Made by a program: the position numbers and the translations under genes. The notes beneath the pieces are model-generated. The model saw nothing but the letters and a program-made list of their open reading frames with translations. It ran no database searches and had not been told where the DNA came from. From Candidatus Rifleibacteriota bacterium (GTDB lineage Bacteria > Muiribacteriota > Ozemobacteria > Ozemobacterales > Ozemobacteraceae): a DNA stretch of 64,000 nt. This document shows, in pieces, positions 61,972-64,000 of the stretch. Location: NCBI GenBank assembly GCA_012517355.1, contig JAAYVD010000160.1, positions 46,650 to 110,649 on the forward strand, written 5' to 3'. The stretch's first letter is position 1. Each line of letters starts with the position of its first letter.

Positions 61972-62790
61972 TCAGTCGGAAACCATGGTCAGGCCGCACT
62001 CGCGGTGCAACAACAGGAAGAGGGGAAGGTGCCGGTCGGGGGTCGGGGGAAGGCCTTCGCGGGCGGCGAGCGCGGCGATCCGGCTTTTGATCTCGTCGGC
62101 GGAGAGGTTGAAGGCGAAGGCGAAGCCGGTCGTCGACCAGCGGCCCGGCTGGAAGGGGAGGAAGCGGGCGAACAGGGCCTGGCCCGCCTGCAGGCTGCCG
62201 AACAGGCCGAAATCGAAGATGGTGATCCCGCCGCCGTCGAACAGATCATGCCCGAGCAGCAACGGAGGTTCGTCGGTGGGGGCGCAGACGAAGCAGCCGA
62301 GGCGGTCGCCGTTCATGGTCCGCAGGACCGCCTTTTCCTGTTCGGAATACGTGTCACTGGCCAGGGCATGGGAGATCAGGCTGGTGCCTTCGGTGCCGGG
62401 CGGGCCCCAGCGGCCGAACACCACCGAATCGTTGAAGACGGCCTCCTCGAGCTCGGAGCGCAGGACGATCTCGTTGTCCTCGAGCAGGCCCAGGAACCGG
62501 GCGGCGGCCACGATGGCCGGCTGGACCGGCAGGTCGGGGTCGGCGGCGAGGCGCGAGACGACCTGCTGGGTGGCGTGCAGGAAGGAGCGGTAGGCCTCGG
62601 CGGTGGGATCGACGGGCTCGGTGGCGGGCCGGCGGCCCAAGGGCGGGGTGGGGGCGCCGGGTTGGGGTGCGGGTGGCCGGCCGCCCAGCGGCGGGGTGGG
62701 GGTGCCTGGGGGTGGAGTGGGGGAGCGGCGGCCCGGCGGCGGGGTTGGCGCGCCGGGCGGTGGGGCGGGTGGGCGGCGGCGGGCGGTCAT
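61972..62790 (-). CDS. Protein with proline-rich N-terminus, unknown function
   Basis: The 272-residue protein starts at the ATG at 62790 without a ribosome site. A promoter 14 bp away implies a near-leaderless mRNA. Residues 1-60 are repeated PPPGxPTPP/PPLGxRPP blocks, probably disordered. Residues 65-270 form an alpha/beta domain (SFLHATQQVVSRLAADPDL; YSEQEKAVLRTMNGDRLGCFVCAPTDEPPLLLGHDLF in pieces). No family is recognised. It precedes the FAN1-like gene in the same frame, separated by one TGA and 33 bp, and the two are likely cotranscribed. Confidence 0.72.
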   Translation of the reverse strand: MTARRRPPAPPPGAPTPPPGRRSPTPPPGTPTPPLGGRPPAPQPGAPTPPLGRRPATEPVDPTAEAYRSFLHATQQVVSRLAADPDLPVQPAIVAAARFLGLLEDNEIVLRSELEEAVFNDSVVFGRWGPPGTEGTSLISHALASDTYSEQEKAVLRTMNGDRLGCFVCAPTDEPPLLLGHDLFDGGGITIFDFGLFGSLQAGQALFARFLPFQPGRWSTTGFAFAFNLSADEIKSRIAALAAREGLPPTPDRHLPLFLLLHRECGLTMVSD

Positions 62791-62804
62791 GGCGGTTGGG
62801 CGCC

Positions 62805-62834
62805 AGTGTAGTGCATTTCCGCCACGCGAGTCAA
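62805..62834 (-). promoter_or_regulatory. Sigma-70 promoter for the proline-rich protein and FAN1-like genes
   Basis: On the minus strand TTGACT is followed after 18 bp by TACACT, which ends 14 bp before the ATG at 62790. A leader of about 7 nt is expected. Confidence 0.65.
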
Positions 62835-63011
62835 AGGGGCAGACCTTTCCCAGGATTCGTGATGGAGACAGACGGATGGGCCTCGGAATGGCTCCCAGCC
62901 ATCCTGCGTCCATCGTAGGGGCTGATTCCCGTGTCCGCCCCTGCCAGGATGCCCTGACGGCCTAATCCCAAACCATCGCGGATCCTGGGACCTTTCCGAT
63001 GGCCCACCCGG

Positions 63012-63088
63012 CAGAGGAGGTCGGCAGGGCCCCCCTGCCGCCCCGGGTGGCGGGGCGCACCGCCCGTTTCGCACACCGCATGGGGCGC
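63012..63088 (-). repeat. Dispersed intergenic repeat, family 2, inverted diverged copy
   Basis: CCCCCTGCCGCCCCGGGTGG is followed by CGGGGCGCACCGCCCGTTTC, matching the dyad core of the 81-bp unit. It lies in the 389-bp divergent space between the proline-rich and HEAT genes, which otherwise holds only the two promoters. Confidence 0.6.
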
Positions 63089-63144
63089 AGGCGCGGCGAG
63101 CCTGTTCTCCCGTCGAACCGGGGAAGGCCCACCGGTCGTCGGTT

Positions 63145-63173
63145 TTGACTTTCCCCCATACCTTTCCTACAAT
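63145..63173 (+). promoter_or_regulatory. Near-consensus sigma-70 promoter, leaderless HEAT-protein transcript
   Basis: TTGACT is followed after exactly 17 bp by TACAAT. Only 6 bp (GGAACC) separate TACAAT from the ATG at 63180, so transcription should start at or next to the A of the ATG. Confidence 0.75.
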
Positions 63174-63179
63174 GGAACC

Positions 63180-64000
63180 ATGGCTGAGCAGATTTCCCTT
63201 GAAGGTGTGCAGGGCTTTTTCGCGCAACCCAACAAGGCCATCCGCAAAAGGGCGTTGGCCATCATCCTCAACCACGAGATGATCGAGGCGGAGGAGGCGT
63301 TGCAGCAGTACCTCGGCAACGAGACCGACCCGGAACTGCAGATGATCGGCCGCAAGGTGCTCGAGCGCCTGGCCGACTACCAGAAGATGTCCGACTCGAT
63401 GCCCGCCGAGCACGTGGTGCCGCTGCTGAAGAGCCCGGTGCCCGAGACCCGGGTCCGCGCGCTGCGGCGCCTGTTGCGGAAGCGCACCCCGACGCTGGCC
63501 ACCCTGTTGCAGCAATACTGCCCCATGGAGACCGTTCCCGAGGCCGCCCTGCTCCTGGTCTCGATCCTGAACAACAACCCCCACCCGGGCAACCTTCCCC
63601 TGCTCCTGGGATTCCTCGAGAGCCCCTCGGCCAGGCTCCGCCTCGAAGCCTTCAAGGGGTTGCAGATCCTCATCAACGCCTCGCTGTTGCCCCTGTTCTT
63701 CAAGGGTCTGGTCGACCCGTCCCAGGAGATCAAGGTCATGACCCTGCAGATGCTGCGGCAGTTCCCCCGCAAGGCCCTGCTGGATGCCCTCGACCAGATG
63801 CTCCAGACCGACAACCCCGAGATCTCCCGCCTTGCGGCGAAGATCTTCTCGCACCTGCAGGGAGCCGACCTGCTGCCGATCGTCCAGAAGCACTTGCAGC
63901 ACCCCGACCAGACGACCGCCCTGTTCCTGCAGACCTTCTACAGCCACCTGGGCGGCCAGGCCGCGGCCGTTCACGCCGCGCCCCCGGCCCCCGGGGTCCC
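63180..64000 (+). CDS. HEAT-repeat protein, 5' part
   Basis: The reading frame is open to the window edge (273 residues seen). It has no signal peptide. Six or seven HEAT-type helical repeats follow one another (NKAIRKRALAIILNHEMIEAEEALQQYL; SARLRLEAFKGLQILI; DPSQEIKVMTLQMLRQFP; NPEISRLAAKIFSHL). After residue 265 an Ala/Pro linker begins (AAAVHAAPPAPGV), so another domain probably follows outside the window. HEAT proteins bind proteins or nucleic acids. No closer assignment is possible. Confidence 0.9.
   Translation, partial: MAEQISLEGVQGFFAQPNKAIRKRALAIILNHEMIEAEEALQQYLGNETDPELQMIGRKVLERLADYQKMSDSMPAEHVVPLLKSPVPETRVRALRRLLRKRTPTLATLLQQYCPMETVPEAALLLVSILNNNPHPGNLPLLLGFLESPSARLRLEAFKGLQILINASLLPLFFKGLVDPSQEIKVMTLQMLRQFPRKALLDALDQMLQTDNPEISRLAAKIFSHLQGADLLPIVQKHLQHPDQTTALFLQTFYSHLGGQAAAVHAAPPAPGV

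Overview
The window is GC-rich bacterial chromosome carrying one integrated mobile element. It has no rRNA, tRNA or phylum-level marker that I can recognise. Several traits suggest an uncultured, diderm-type lineage rather than a well-known genus: many small secreted proteins with signal peptides, pseudopilin-like proteins (one with a CMSNLRVLQGAAEMY-type N-terminus), large ankyrin/TPR/Sel1 scaffolds and intergenic spaces full of short structured repeats. Candidatus Riflebacteria/Ozemobacter-like bacteria would fit, but that is inference only.

Layout. 1-8,060 is host: the 3' end of a hybrid sensor kinase, secreted proteins of unknown function, an M16-like peptidase whose metal site is degenerate, and a secreted endonuclease/phosphatase-fold protein. 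About 8,200-17,530 is an inserted element: tyrosine integrase, AlpA-type regulator, RepA-like ATPase, zinc-finger/TOPRIM primase, a terminase-small-subunit-like protein and a train of small overlapping genes. It carries no capsid, tail or large terminase gene. This gene order resembles phage satellites of the PICI type. An iteron-like motif cluster lies in the 3' end of the RepA-like gene, and a near-identical 21-bp direct repeat occurs at both ends of the element.

17,530-31,580 is host again: a frameshifted class III adenylate cyclase, a tandem-repeat secreted protein, an ankyrin/TPR protein, a HEFGHH metallopeptidase, a saccharopine-dehydrogenase-family enzyme and a C39-like peptidase. 31,580-43,000 holds small secreted proteins (two of them divergent with mirrored leaders), a DUF2585-type membrane protein, a kinesin-light-chain-like TPR protein, a membrane-fused spermidine-synthase-like protein, a Sel1 protein and a cyanophycinase-fold protein whose nucleophile is missing. 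43,500-52,600 has a P-type calcium ATPase, a TMTC-like membrane glycosyltransferase with TPRs overlapping a PHP phosphoesterase, a second C39-like protein and a class V aminotransferase.

52,640-64,000 has an ABC-2 exporter, a three-gene pseudopilin operon, and a DNA-repair pair: a PD-(D/E)XK-XPD-like Fe-S helicase convergent with a FAN1-like VRR-NUC nuclease whose conserved reading frame runs upstream of any ATG, GTG or TTG. The window closes with a proline-rich protein and a HEAT-repeat protein.

Two themes cross the window. First, at least four families of dispersed, hairpin-rich intergenic repeats (roughly 85-150 bp each) recur, one as an exact-period 81-bp triplet. Second, several genes have near-consensus sigma-70 promoters placed so close to the start codon that the mRNA should be leaderless or nearly so.
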